Positions 13,920 through 25,604 of a DNA stretch of 64,000 bases are shown piece by piece. The stretch comes from Loxodes magnus (Eukaryota > Ciliophora > Karyorelictea > Loxodida > Loxodidae): positions 248,001 to 312,000 of the forward strand of contig CAMPDV010000140.1 of NCBI GenBank assembly GCA_946699065.1, written 5' to 3'. The notes under the pieces are model-generated. The model worked only from the letters and a program-made list of their open reading frames with translations. It made no database searches and was not told the origin of the DNA. A program made the translations under genes and the position numbers. Position 1 is the stretch's first letter; the number at the start of each line of letters is the position of its first letter.

Positions 13920-14212
13920 TAAAAAAGTTTTTGGACCAGAAACTCCTTTCCGATTGCACGACCCGACGCTCTCTTTTTATGGAATAATGGGGATATCCTG
14001 TTGTGCTCCAGGCACAGCTGTTAGGGAGCTCCATCGCTATGAGCAGCCAGGCTTCAAGCCCCTACCAAGAGCGGATAATCTCAAAGACAGTGTTCCCTTC
14101 AGAAAATGACTCTGACTAGGGACTTTCTCAGCGACAGGAAAGGAACTTGTTCCTAGCCATAAAACCAGAAAGTGTTATCACGAAGGTCATTCTCAGCTCC
14201 CACCATCTTTTC
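13920..14212. ncRNA. GC-rich structured island, candidate noncoding RNA
   Basis: About 285 bp of near-50 % GC sequence stands out sharply from 80 % AT flanks. Both strands have T runs that could end a polymerase III transcript (CTTTTTT at the low-coordinate end of the minus strand, CTTTT at the high end of the plus strand). Visible helices include TGTGC/GCACA around 14,015, an AGGAAC/GTTCCT hairpin near 14,145, and long-range pairing of 14,024-14,030 with 14,195-14,201. On the plus strand CTTCAAGCC near 14,050 resembles a tRNA-type B box. On the minus strand GAGAAAGTCCC can pair with GGGGCTT, which recalls the P4 helix of RNase P/MRP RNA, but this is weak. A protein-coding reading is open in some frames yet matches nothing I know. 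Identity and strand are unknown. Confidence 0.4.
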
Positions 14213-14780
14213 AATTATAATAAAGATTTAGTTAAAACAATTGCAATTGCATGTATAAATCCTAGCACTAATATTTTAATTAATTAATTTTAATATAAAG
14301 CATTGGCTATAAAATGCTTTTAAAATTGTAAAAGCTTAAGATAGTAAAGTAGCTATAATTATTTTCTAAAATGATATTACAATATTTAATGCGAAATAGA
14401 GATAATAATTCTAAGTAAACATAGTTAGATAGTTTATATTATAGAAAAAGCATTTCATTGAACTTAGAATGATAGTGAAATACTCCTTATAAATTACTAA
14501 AAAAAAAAATAGTTTCCATATATAGTGAATTATTAAAGACAATATAAAAGGAATTCTTTATTATTTTACCTAGAAATGCATATTATTTTCTTTAAGACGA
14601 ACTTAAAATACTCAGATAGATACAAAACTTAAGAAAATACTAAAATTATAAAATTTAATTAGCATTAGAAGTATAAAACCAGTTGTGTTTCTACTTCTCT
14701 AAAATAACTTTTTAAATAATTTAAATGGATAAGCATAATTAGAATAACCTAAATTATTATCTATTATTTTATTAAATTGC
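14213..14780. other. AT-rich stretch, nothing recognised
   Basis: No feature supported between the GC-rich island and repeat A2. Confidence 0.5.
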
Positions 14781-15285
14781 TTTGCTCATTGTATGAAGGT
14801 GAGCAACAAGGTCATCTTCATCAGAGGTTGGGGAAGTTAAGTACCCATAATCGACTTTATGTCTTCTTCTGCTTTGGCTTGGCCTCGAGACATCTGCTAG
14901 TTTGACCTTCGGCACTGACTTATTATAATTTTTAATTCTGGAACGAAAAAGAAATAATATTGCGAGCTTCATCAGAGGTGGGAAATTTAAGTACCCATAA
15001 TTGACACATGTCGTCCTCTGCTTTGGTGATGCAATGAGACACAATCCTGCCATGTCCTTGGACCTCCAACAAGTATTAAAGATACGAGTATTCTAAAATT
15101 ATATCAGTATTGAACATTTTTATCAGTACTGAATAATTATACCAGTATTGAACAAGGTCTATCAGTATCTGATAATTTTATCAGTAACAAACATTATTGT
15201 CAGTATGAAACATTTTTTTAAGAGCTGCGCACCAATGAGAGTGCTACGCGCTCTATAATCAAATTTATTTATTTATTTATTTATA
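14781..15285 (+). repeat. SINE-like repeat family A, copy A2
   Basis: Same architecture as A1: 5' hairpin, two CATCAGAGG...CCTCTGC modules, CAGTATTGAACA tandem repeats and the shared 3' tail ending in a TTTA microsatellite. The extreme 5' end differs from A1 and A3, but the hairpin survives with a compensatory base change (arms 14,782-14,788 and 14,800-14,806). The middle spacer differs by small indels and substitutions. Apparent antisense coding potential is a by-product of the higher GC. Confidence 0.85.
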
Positions 15286-17650
15286 TATTTATCTAATCTT
15301 ATAGGTATATTCAATTATCATTAAGATAAGTGGATATATTATTTTAAATTAATAAACTTTAAAATTTTTCGTTTAATTTACTTTTAGTTAATTATGCAAT
15401 TTTAAAGCATTGAAAGTAGATAAATAATTAGATAGCCAATGGTAAATGTATTAAGTAATAAGAATTTAAGAAAATAATTTCATTATAATTATAAATTTTA
15501 GTTCTCCTGCTTTTCTTTTAAAAAATAAATTGGATATTTAAATATTTTTATATATAATTCCAATAAAATATAGACTCTAGTTGATTTTTATAGATTTATT
15601 TAATTAACTAAAATATTTTTTAGCTTCATTCTTAAATAGAAATAAATGCAAAAATTAAAGAAAATTATTTACTACAATTTTGCTTTAAATGTTTATTTTG
15701 GTAAAAAGATAAGGTGATTTATATTTTACAAGCTTACTTATTGTAGTAGATTAACTTCTAGGTTAGCAACTGAAATTAATGAATGATATGATTATATATT
15801 GTATTAGCATTTGTTTTAGATTTTAATATTAATATACCTTTATTTAGATAGATATAAACTAGTTAAAACATTACTAACTAATTATGAAACATTAAGTTAG
15901 AATTATTTTACTAATAATCTCATTATTTTAAGCTTGGTAGGAAAATATTAAATTAAATAGAGTGCAAGAAGCTTTTAAAAAGGGAATTTATAAAATAAAT
16001 ATCAAAAGCTTATTAAAAAAGTTAATATTAAATAAGTATTTTGTTTTAAAGGATTAAGAGACTAAAATTAATAATAAAATGCAAAATTAGAAGCATCTAA
16101 CTAAAGATAATAAAGCCTATTTTAAAATAATTTTCTTTTTAGGATAAGTCAAAATAATTAATTTCACACTAAAAATAAAAAATTAAGCCAATCCATAAAT
16201 AAAGCACGTAAAGAAGTTTATAGATATCATTAAAATTTTAATTGTCATAAGTTAAGCCATAAGTATAATTATAAATCTTAGAAGAAAAGTTTAAATCAAA
16301 AAGGAATAGCTAACAAGTATAAATTCTAAAATAAAAATTAAGTGATGAGATAATAAATCAATCTAATTAAAGAGACTCAAAAATTTAGAAATTTTACAGA
16401 ATATTTAATAGAGATAAATCACAAATGGAAATTACTAAGCAAAAAGGAAAATTTAGTTGAGTAAAATTGAACGAAAATATTAAAGGTAATGAAAATTAAA
16501 GATTGAATATTTATTAAATTTTCTATTGATGGATTCAATATATATCGTCTTCTTTTATACAGATTAATTATAAATTTATTAAAATTGATTAATTGCATAA
16601 GTTTTATTGCTTCTGATAAAGGAATTTCATGAAAAATTTGATTAAATAGAAACTTTATAAAATAAAATAGTTTAAAAAAGCTGATAAAATCAATCAAAGA
16701 TTGAAAGATTTAAAATTAAAAAAATCAAATTTATAAAATAAATAGGTTATTAATATTATGATGGAACAAATCTTATTTATAGAGATAACAAAGATTAAAA
16801 AATCTTCGCTAAAACTAAAATATAACTAGCAAAATAAATCTAAGTAAAGAAATAAGCTATGAAAGAAAATTAAAATAAATCAATAATAAAAAATTTAAAA
16901 TAAGCAATTTTTTACTTATAATGAATAACTTACCTAAATTATTTTAAAATTAAGTATAAAAGTAAAAATTTTTATTTATCTAAATAAAAAGAAACAAATT
17001 TAAGAAAGAGACTTAATATTTATTAATAAAGATACTTTCTATGTTTACATAATTAGCAATTTTATAAATTTAACTTAGTTTATTTTATTTATATATACAA
17101 ATTTTTAGACTTATTTTAAGTCTTTCTCTTTTAATTATTAAAGTTTAGATTTAATATTTAATTTATATTAGCTTTATCTAGGAAGTATTAAGATTCTTAA
17201 AATTTAGATTTTAGTTATAGCAAGTTTTTAAGTCCTTTTGCCTATTTTATTGTTAATTTTTATGTTTTTGTTCAATATGTAGTTTATTTCTTATACAATT
17301 TTATACCTTTGTATAAATAATTCTTGATTCTACATAGTTCAATTTTTAAGTTTCTATTGATTGAGGCTTTCTCGAAATTACTTTTTTAGATTTAATTTAA
17401 AGCAGTTTAATATACGTAGCTTATAAAATACCTAACTAATATAGTTTAGCTCTATATAATATTAAAGGACCACATAAATAGTTAATTTCAATATTTGAAC
17501 GATTAAATTTAGTAATAGCATATTAAACATAATTAAAATATGATCTGCCAAGTTTTCTAATACTCCTACATTAATGTAGAAGCTTCCCTAATTAGCTAAA
17601 TTTATATAATGGGAGGATTAATCTTTTATAACTATTATTATATATAAAAT
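15286..17650. other. AT-rich stretch, one short repeat only
   Basis: Apart from the 45-bp repeat at 16,061-16,105 (identical to 4,657-4,701) I see no supported gene. A frame opening at the ATG inside that repeat reads MQNQKHLTKDNKAYFK onward, but codon bias is not convincing. The antisense frame near 16,420-16,700 looks like chance. Confidence 0.45.
16061..16105 (+). repeat. 45-bp exact repeat, copy 2
   Basis: Identical over 45 bases to 4,657-4,701, same strand. Flanks are unrelated, so it is not part of a longer duplication. Confidence 0.7.
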
Positions 17651-18060
17651 ATGGCTGTTGGCCATTGTCAGGAGAACTAGTAGGTAATCTCGGGCAATGT
17701 GAACCACATTACAAGAAACCTCTAGATGTTACCACGGGGAAGAGTGGAAAAGCTCAGAAGAGACAAGTCTAACTTGCTTGAGGGTTCTCCCTAGAAGTAT
17801 GAACATTTGACTGACGGGCCGGGCAATTACTTGATTACTAATTCTTATTTGGATCTTGTTCAAGAAGATTGGAGCATTTGCTTCAAGATTTTAGAATTAT
17901 TTTTAATAAGCAGATTCCCCATTTGGAGAAAGTGATGTGACTCATTGGGTGAATAGAATGACAAGAAGAAGTATGATAAAAATTTAGAATATTAAATATT
18001 AATATTGAAGAGTTATGCGGCAATGAGGTGCTACGTGCTCTATAATCATATTTATTTATT
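17651..18060 (+). repeat. SINE-like element B
   Basis: A GC-enriched ~360-bp body with no similarity to family A or C that I can see, ending in the same kind of 3' tail (18,010-18,060: AGTTATGCGGCAATGAGGTG then CTACGTGCTC and an AT-rich TTTA run). The shared tail and absence of a protein frame suggest a short nonautonomous retroposon. It is the only copy in the window, so its 5' end is approximate. Confidence 0.6.
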
Positions 18061-18159
18061 AAAAATATTATAGTGAGTTAACTTTATTAAGCTCATAATT
18101 TCATTTTATTTTACTTGCTTCATTTTATCCGTTTATTTCCTGTCTTCCTATATAAAAAA

Positions 18160-18510
18160 ATGAAGCCCGGCTTTTTTACCAAATAAAATTAGAAAGGTAA
18201 AAATTAGTAAGAATCTGAAGAGAAAAAGTAGAAACAATCAAAACCTAGGAAGAGAATGTCTACACCTCCAAAGTAATAAGAAACTCCAGTTGACTAAGAT
18301 CTTTCAGAAATAAATCTTAGTGAGGATCGAAATAGCATTGAATAACTTACAGAATTAGTCTAGCAAATATAACTAAAGCAATAACTTTTACTTTCACAAT
18401 ATCTAAATATTAATTAAGTATTAAATCACTTTAAGTATTTTAATAAAAATCCTAGACATTAAATCAACCAATTTTATGTTATAGCCTTTAACCAAAATTA
18501 ATTGCTTTGA
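18160..18510 (+). pseudogene. zinc-knuckle-family N-terminus fragment
   Basis: The ATG at 18,160 opens a frame beginning MKPGFFTKQNQKGK, a lysine/glutamine/proline-rich stretch containing MSTPPKQQETP, and then a coiled-coil-like segment (EQLTELVQQIQLKQQLL). The start resembles the first residues of the zinc-knuckle elements in this window (a Gly-Phe-Tyr/Phe motif followed by a basic, proline-containing region and a coiled coil). No CCHC knuckle follows, so this would be a truncated or diverged relative. The resemblance is short; it could instead be an unrelated small gene. Confidence 0.35.
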
Positions 18511-18519
18511 GTATTAGAT

Positions 18520-19560
18520 TTAGTAGTAAGTCAAAATCGGCTTCATTTCCTGTTGTTGCTCTATTATTATCTATAATTTTAAAACTTCTTTCTTTTACTT
18601 TCAGTCTAATTAAATCTTTTGCAACCTAATTACTTTTGTGCTTAATAGACGCAGTTGCTTCATTCATAACTAGAATTTTAAAAGTTTAGAATAGCTCAAG
18701 AAATATTAACTGTGTCTCCTACTGAAATATTTTATTATTCTCCTCTTTATTTATTAAAATGCCTTAACATATCAAATAGAAGAATCAAGTGACATACCTT
18801 GGAGTTATAATACAAGAAAATGGTCTTTTGATCAATCACTGCGAATAGAGAATTTAAAAATATTTAGAATCGGTAAAGAAATGCATTTATACTCTCAGTC
18901 GATACAAGAATGTTACTCCCTGACACTTTAAAATGCTTTGTCGCATGTTTACGTTGCCTAAGGCTGAATACAGTGGAGAATTGGTTCCTTGAACTATAAT
19001 GAGAGGCTCATAATCAATGAAAGAGAAGATAAACAAAAGTATGCGTATAATTATAGTAATTCCTTCATCTAATTCAACCATTCTAAATAAAGATTATACA
19101 AGGAAGACTTTCCAGATCCCATTCTTCCAGCTATTTCAATTTTTTATTTTGATAGGATAACAAAGGACAAGTTATTTAATAATAATGTCGTATTTTATCT
19201 TTACCTCGCTTTACATTTCTAAACTCTTATTTTCCCATACTAGGTCCCTCTTAATGTTTTTCATTATTCTGCTACTCCTACATTATTTAAGTAAATGCAG
19301 GACTTCTCTCGATTGATAAAATTTAATTTAATTTTCAAGACAAACTAAGCATAAAAAACTGTCTTATAGCATACCATTTTTTGGAAGAACATAAGCAATT
19401 ATTAAACCAATAACATCTTCTTAAATGTAGGATTTTAAAAGTACTATCAAATATAGACATAGGGCTATTAAAAGAACAGAAAGCAACCCAGATATAGACT
19501 TAGTCAAAGTTACCAGCATTATAAAAAACTAGCTTTAAGATTTTCGCTGATAAGAGATTT
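18520..19560 (-). pseudogene. decayed C-terminal part of an ABCC-type ABC transporter
   Basis: On the minus strand, pieces in several frames match the second half of a multidrug-resistance-type (ABCC) exporter. From 19,560 downward come remnants of the last membrane domain (SIERS...FT motif), the lead-in LLLNNLSFVILSKQKIEIAG, the Walker A GRMGSGKSS, then after a one-base frameshift SLFRMVELDEG, a degenerate Q-loop region (IIVQGTNSPLYSALGN) and a Walker B-like KILVMNEATAS in which the usual first Asp is Asn. The ABC signature survives only as SVGD in a shifted frame. Several frameshifts and the damaged Walker B show it is nonfunctional. No paralogue lies in the window. Confidence 0.7.
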
Positions 19561-21218
19561 TATTTAAATAAATGCTTAGACTTTATACTTAAATTGAGCA
19601 TAATAGAAATATTTTACATTATATTAGAATAAACTTTTTATTTCTGGAATTAAAAATTTTCAAATATTATTATGTCTAAAACATGTTTTTTTCTATTTTA
19701 AACGTACTAATATAGTGATATTTTTTATGAATGAGCAAAATCTTAAGAGATAAGAGACATTTTACTTTTATCTTTTTATCTAATACATTATTTGTGCTTT
19801 TATTAATTAGAAAAAACAATTTTTTCATTTAAGAGAAATTAATACATTATCTTTATATTTAATTTAATTATTCAGATTCTTATTTAGCTATATTTTTTTA
19901 ATTTTTAAATATTAATTCTAAAATTAATAGTTCAATAGCATTATGCCTCTTTTCTTCAATTTTGGAAAGTTAATATTTTAGAGAAGGGAATTTTAAATTC
20001 TTTTAATTTTTTTTTTATTTTTGAAACATTTTCAAAACCTAATAAAAAAATTATTTTTTTATAAATCTCGAAATTTTTTCCAGCTTTATTCCCTAAATTT
20101 TCACGTAGTGTAAAACTCAGAGCAAAAAAACAAAAGTAAATTTTTAAACGATTTCATGCTTTACATACCCTTATCTTTTCATTTTTCTTTACAATCATTA
20201 AATTATGCAAAATTCTAAAAAAAAATTTTAATTTTTTTTTACTTTTTTGTGATTTCCTCAAAATTTTAAAATTTTGATTCAAAATCAAAAAAATTCTTAA
20301 ATAAAAAGCATAAACAAAAATTTTTATTTTTTTTAATTCGAAATAAACAATTTAAATTTTAATTTTTTTCTTTAAACCAAATCCAAAACAGAAAAAAACT
20401 TTCAATAATTTTTTTCAAAATAAAAGATTTTCCCTTCAAATAAAAATATAATTTTCATCAAATACCATTTTAAAAAAGTTTCTAAAATCGAATTTAATTG
20501 AAATTTTTTTTTTAAATTCCCATTATATTTTTCAAGATTCTTTTATGTTTAGAATTTTTTCTTGAAGATTTATTCCTTTTTTACTTTTTTCATCCGAATT
20601 TCCCTACTTTTACTTTGTTGGAAATATTCCCTCTAGTGATAAACGCTGAACAAACAAATTTTTTTAATTTTCACAAATTCAGGCTTTGATATTATGAAAT
20701 TTTCGGAAGAAAATATAAAATAATTACATTTACTATAAGAAAAAATATTTTCTTATAGTAAAAAATTTAATTATACATAAAAATTAAAAATATTATAATT
20801 AAACTTAACAAAACAGTAAGCATGCTTAAATTAAGTAACTAGTAACTAAAAGATTATATTACTTAACTCAAAATTCAAAATTGTTTACTTAGAAAATAAT
20901 TAAAATTTTTTTATTAATGATATGCTTAAATATTCTAAAATTTCTTCCTTTTACTTAAAAATAAATAAAATAAAATTAGAACATAATTTAGAACTTAATT
21001 TAGAAAATAATTTAGAAAGCAATTAAAAAAATAAACTTAACATCATTAAAAATAAATTAATATTACTCAAAAAAATTATGGACTTAAAAAAATCCTAAGT
21101 CTAAAATCATTTATACTTTAGTAATAAAGTGTAAGAAATTAAGAAGAACATACTCAATAACAAAAGACTTGATAAGATATTTTAATTCTAAAATATAAAA
21201 AATTAAAAGCTGTCTTAT
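19561..21218. other. very AT-rich low-complexity region
   Basis: Dense homopolymer A and T runs, particularly 19,850-20,620, and no supported gene. A perfect 15-bp palindrome lies at 20,729-20,762 (separate entry). Confidence 0.6.
20729..20762. repeat. perfect 15-bp inverted repeat with 4-nt loop
   Basis: Arms TTTACTATAAGAAAA and TTTTCTTATAGTAAA flank AATA. It lies in the long intergenic region downstream of the convergent WD40 gene. Function is unknown; it could form a hairpin in RNA or be a protein-binding palindrome. Confidence 0.75.
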
Positions 21219-22780
21219 TCAAGGATTTAACTTGATATATCTCTGTTTGTCCTCTACACTCATCTAAGCATTAACCATATTACAATTCTAAAATCTTAAT
21301 CCATAGTCACCGTAAATCTTATTCCAATCAGTCTACTAAATTAGTAAATAAATTTAAATTTGAAACTTACCTAAACTTATTATTATTAACTAATATTATT
21401 CTAAACACCATTCAACAATCTACCTATGTTCCATCTTCGAAAATTATAATCTTTAGCTTAAGCAGAAAATATACTTTGATTACTCGATACCAACCAATTA
21501 TTGTCTTTCGATATTGACAAACTACCCACTTAATCAGTATGACCCTATAATACACATATTTGCTAACTAGATTAAATATACCATATTCTTATAGTTTTAT
21601 CAAAAGATCCAGACATTATATACTTGTCGTCAGATGAGAATATAACCGAATACACAGAAGAAGAATGTCCCGAAAAAACCTTTATACATGATAATGTCTT
21701 GACGTCCCATAATCTCACCATTGTATCATAACTTCCCGATACGATGAACTCTGAATCACTGGATATAGCCACAGTATATGCAGAATATGTATGACCACTC
21801 GTGGTCTTACAGGTACCTTTTTTGATGTCCCATAGTTTAAGAGTCTTATCACTGCTACCCGATACAATGAACTCAGAATCACTGGATATAGCTACATCAT
21901 TTACATAATTTGTGTGACCACTCATAATTTTACAGGCACCTGTCTTGACGTCCCATAGTCTCACCGTATTATCATAACTTCCCGATACGATAAACTTTGA
22001 ATCACTGAATATAGCCACAGCATTTACAGAATTTTTATGATCACTCATGATCTTAAAGATGCCTGTCTTGACGTCCCATAGTCTCACCGTATTATCATAA
22101 CTTCCCGATACGATAAACTTTGAATCACTGGATATAGCCACAGCATTTACAGAATTTGTGTGACCACTCATGGTTTTACAGGTACCTGCAGATATGTTGT
22201 AGATTCTTAAGGTTTTGTCTCTACTTCCCGATACGATGGAGTTTCCATTAGAGGAGATGGCAACGGAATTTATATTACTAGTGTGATCGATAAATATATG
22301 AGGGAATTCAGTAGAGATGGAGGTGAGATTAGAGTTGCTGAGGTTGCAATCGACAAATTTAGTGTTACGAAGGTTTGATAATTGGAGATTGGAGTTGGAA
22401 AAATTGCATGATGTTAAAATAGTATCGGATAAGTCAGAGCTTGTCAAATCGATGTTTTAAAAATTTAAATTAGTGAATTAGAAATTCATGTAATTCAACA
22501 TTGTTATGGCATTGGCAGCTGCTATTTACATCTTTGGCTGATTCTTTGCTAAATTCAAGATCTATAACATGTATTGTTGGTTCTTTTCTGATTTTAATTG
22601 AATTAAATCGCATAAGATATTAGATTTTTTACATATGCTGGCCACACTCAATATATTATTCATGATGTAATTTGCATCTATTTACTTATTCTAAAATTCA
22701 TTGAGGATATTTTGAAGGTGTTACACATTTTCAATTTTTAACTCTTAAGGAGGTTATTTTACGATTTTAACTTGTTACAT
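21219..22780 (-). CDS. seven-blade WD40 repeat protein, 508 aa
   Basis: A probable protein-interaction scaffold. The N-terminal part (about 1-95) is helical and includes AAANAIT, followed by pentapeptide-like repeats (about 100-155, e.g. LSDTILTSCNFSNSNL) and seven WD repeats from about 160 to the end of exon 1, each with a GH...SV...S..S pattern and most closing with WD or WY. The seventh repeat (CVLQGHTDQVGSLSIS) appears only when TAA and TAG are read as Gln, giving a complete propeller. Translation starts at ATG 22,780, reads 470 codons, crosses a 35-nt intron (21,336-21,370), and ends at TGA 21,219 after 38 more residues. Several central repeats are almost identical in DNA, implying recent expansion or homogenisation. 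A standard-code prediction would see only the middle of this gene. The specific role is unknown. Confidence 0.85.
21336..21370 (-). other. 35-nt spliceosomal intron in the WD40 gene
   Basis: Read on the minus strand it begins GTAAGT, contains TTTACTAAT as a candidate branch site and ends TTTAG. It falls between codons. Reading continues as DWNKIYGDYGLRFQNCN and reaches a TGA 39 codons later. Confidence 0.7.
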
Positions 22781-24645
22781 TTATTATTATATTTGTTGCT
22801 AGATTTATTATTATGCTTGTTTTCTTTGGATTTAAATATTAACTTATTCTTAAGTTTGCAGCAATTATCTTTAAATTTATTCCTGATTCTAAGCAATTAT
22901 ATTTTATTGATTGATATACTTATTTATAAAAACTGTAAAATCTTTTATATTCGCTCTTTACTCCTAACTCACACTCATAATCTCTTACAATACTTGAAAG
23001 GAAACTTCTTATATTATTTTATAAATCTAATTATTGTCCTAATAACGCAAAGTACTTACTCTCTTTATCTCATTCTACAGTCCTTCAAATTTTTTAACCA
23101 AGTTATTCAAAGCATTTATATTACTAATGCATCTAATCTGATAGCCACTAACATCCACTCATTTCTTTCTAACATAGTGTCTACGTAACTTATTTCACTA
23201 TTTCACTGAATAACCAATGTAATTTCATGTTATTTTACTGTTCTCTTATCATTCTTGCCTTTTCCTTGTTTGCTTAGTCAGATAAGTCTTTTATCAATTA
23301 CATAAAATTAGCTTATTACTCGAACTTTCTTATTTACTACATGAAATATTCCTAAATTTGTAAATCCTTTAGATTATTTTCTTATATATTTATTATTTTA
23401 TTGTGAGTCTGGCATTTATATGCACCAGTTACTTTTAGAACATTTTTTATACATTTTGCACACTGAATACAGCCACAAATTAATACTTTAGGTAATCTTT
23501 TACCTTAATCAAAGACTTTGCTACAACTTTAACAGATATTTAAATCCATTACTTATAATATACTTAAAAATAGTAATTCATAAAGATTTGTAAATTACAA
23601 TGAAAATAAAATAAATTAAAAATAACAATTAATCAAAATTAGGATATTATTTTAATTACTAAAATGTAACTAACAAAATAAAGAAACTAATATTAATGTT
23701 TAAAATACTAGAAAACTAATAATTAAACAATATTCAGTAAAATTATTATTAACAAATTGTATTAATAAATAATACATCAAATTCACTAATAACAAAAAGA
23801 TAAAATGTTTCTTTATATTAAAATATTTTTAAATTGATTTTCTTTATATAATATAAGGAATATAGTTAAATACATTAAAACTACTTAAAATTTTTTATTT
23901 TTATAATATAAAATTTTTAAAAACTTAAACTGCAAATATTATTCACGAATAAGACTTAATAAAACATTATTAATAAAAATTAAAATAAATTTTAAATCTA
24001 ATTAGAGCAAAAAAATTAAAAAGAATAACTAATTATAAATTTAAGAGGAATTAAAGCAATTTAACCAAAACAAATTTTAAAATAATTAATATAAACATTT
24101 ATATTCTCGATTTAATATGTGAAAATACATTTTTTATATTTAATAAAGCTTTTAAGTATTTAAATTTGTTTATAACATTCATAAATTTAAAATCCTAAAT
24201 CTTGCTGCTTGCAGAACATTTATTATTATTAAAATTAGAAAAAATATTTTTTCACTAGATGAAAAAAATGAAAAAGCCAAATTTTTTTAAATTTTAATAA
24301 AATTTTAATAAAAATATATTTAAATGTTTTTGATGAGTAAAAAAGAATTTTTGATCCATTTAAATTATTTAATATCTTGGAATACTGATTCAATAAACTA
24401 AATACTTCAACAAAAAAAAGATTAATTCTACATTTTTATTTATAAATAGCATTTAAAATTATTATTTATAATTTCATTAAATTAAAAAATTTTTAAATCA
24501 TCTAAAATTACGATTCTGAAAAGATAAACAATTTCCTTTGATCTATGCAATTAATGATCAAATAAATACTAAGTTAACTGTAAAAAATATAAATAAAAAA
24601 AATTATAAAATGAAAATAAACTAAAAAAAATTAAAAATTCTCCTT
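22781..24645. other. AT-rich intergenic region, nothing recognised
   Basis: The hydrophobic plus-strand frame near 22,772-23,188 has T-rich composition without codon bias and overlaps the WD40 start, so I do not treat it as a gene. The remaining sequence shows no homology. Confidence 0.5.
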
Positions 24646-25235
24646 TCATAAATATAATAATTATAATAATGATGAATTAAAGTGATTCCACCTTTCAATT
24701 AGGTCATCATTGTAAAATTTATTAGTTTTGTTAAATATTCCATTTCCTGTCTTTCTCAGGTTTTTTTAATACATATCTGGATGAGCTACGTTAATTCTTT
24801 TTTTATTAAAGGTATCTTACCTTAGTCGAGTTCAATTCCAATCATTTAAATTTCTTTTTTAATTAACATGAGCATTGTCCATCTAGACTTCACTCCCTTT
24901 GTATGATTTTTTTCCTTTACAATAATTCTTTGAGGGCAATTTAATTACTAAAAGATACTCGTAATTTTAAATTTTTTTATTCTTGCTTTCGACTGAAATA
25001 TCAGCATTATTTTTTTCTCTTATATAAGAAAAATTTTTATGGCTAATCTTTAGGTTCTACATCCATTGAGCATTTCTCGACATATTTTAAAGGAATATGT
25101 TTCGGCCAGCTCTGCGAATTGGTTGAATTTTGTTTCTAATTATTCGATTCTGATATTTACTGCGTGCTTATTTCCAGTTTTTTATTCCTATGTGTTAGAC
25201 ATCAAGTAAGCGATTTTTCGTTCAAGATCTGATAA
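24646..25235 (-). CDS. unknown basic protein, 5' end not resolved
   Basis: Read on the minus strand with the reassigned code, this gives about 190 residues of basic protein ending at TGA 24,646. It contains PIRRAGRNIFLQNMSRNAQW, a middle part reading DISVESKNKK and later NDWNWTRLRQDTFNKKR, where one Trp is a TGA codon. G+C and G-starting codons are higher than in flanking DNA. No ATG is convincing at the 5' end; ATG at about 25,083 would give a shorter form, and an upstream exon is possible. No family is recognised; the Arg/Lys content suggests nucleic-acid binding, but that is a guess. Confidence 0.4.
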
Positions 25236-25604
25236 ATTTCTTAAAAATTAAAAAATTTCCTATTGAATAATTTTGAGTTCTTAAAATATATTAAGCTTAT
25301 CATAATTTGATTAAGATGAATCCTGCTTAGAAGAGACTTTTTGCAAGAAATTCACCATTTTTTATATATAATAAGCCTTTGCTTAGATGACTTTTATTAT
25401 ATAAATATTAAAACTTTGTATTATAATTTTTGGAAATAGATTAAATTAAATCCTATAAACTTAAGACATCTTATTTTATACTTATTTATAAATAATTAAG
25501 TTATTTAATTCGCAATTATTTATTTATACTTATTATCTTAAGTAAAATACTTTCAGTTAATGAAAAAGTATTTTATAGTAGTTATAAAAATAAATAAATT
25601 AAAT

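Noticed and set aside
13925-14210. Protein-coding reading of the GC-rich island
   Set aside because: Frames are open on both strands under this code, no family is recognised, and the helices and terminators argue for RNA.
13920-14212. RNase P or MRP RNA gene
   Set aside because: The P4-like pairing and one enclosing helix are seen, but CR-I to CR-V spacing is too short and other conserved regions are missing, so it is not annotated as such.
22772-23188. Hydrophobic plus-strand frame upstream of the WD40 gene
   Set aside because: Leu/Phe/Ile-rich because the strand is T-rich, no codon bias, and it overlaps the WD40 5' end.
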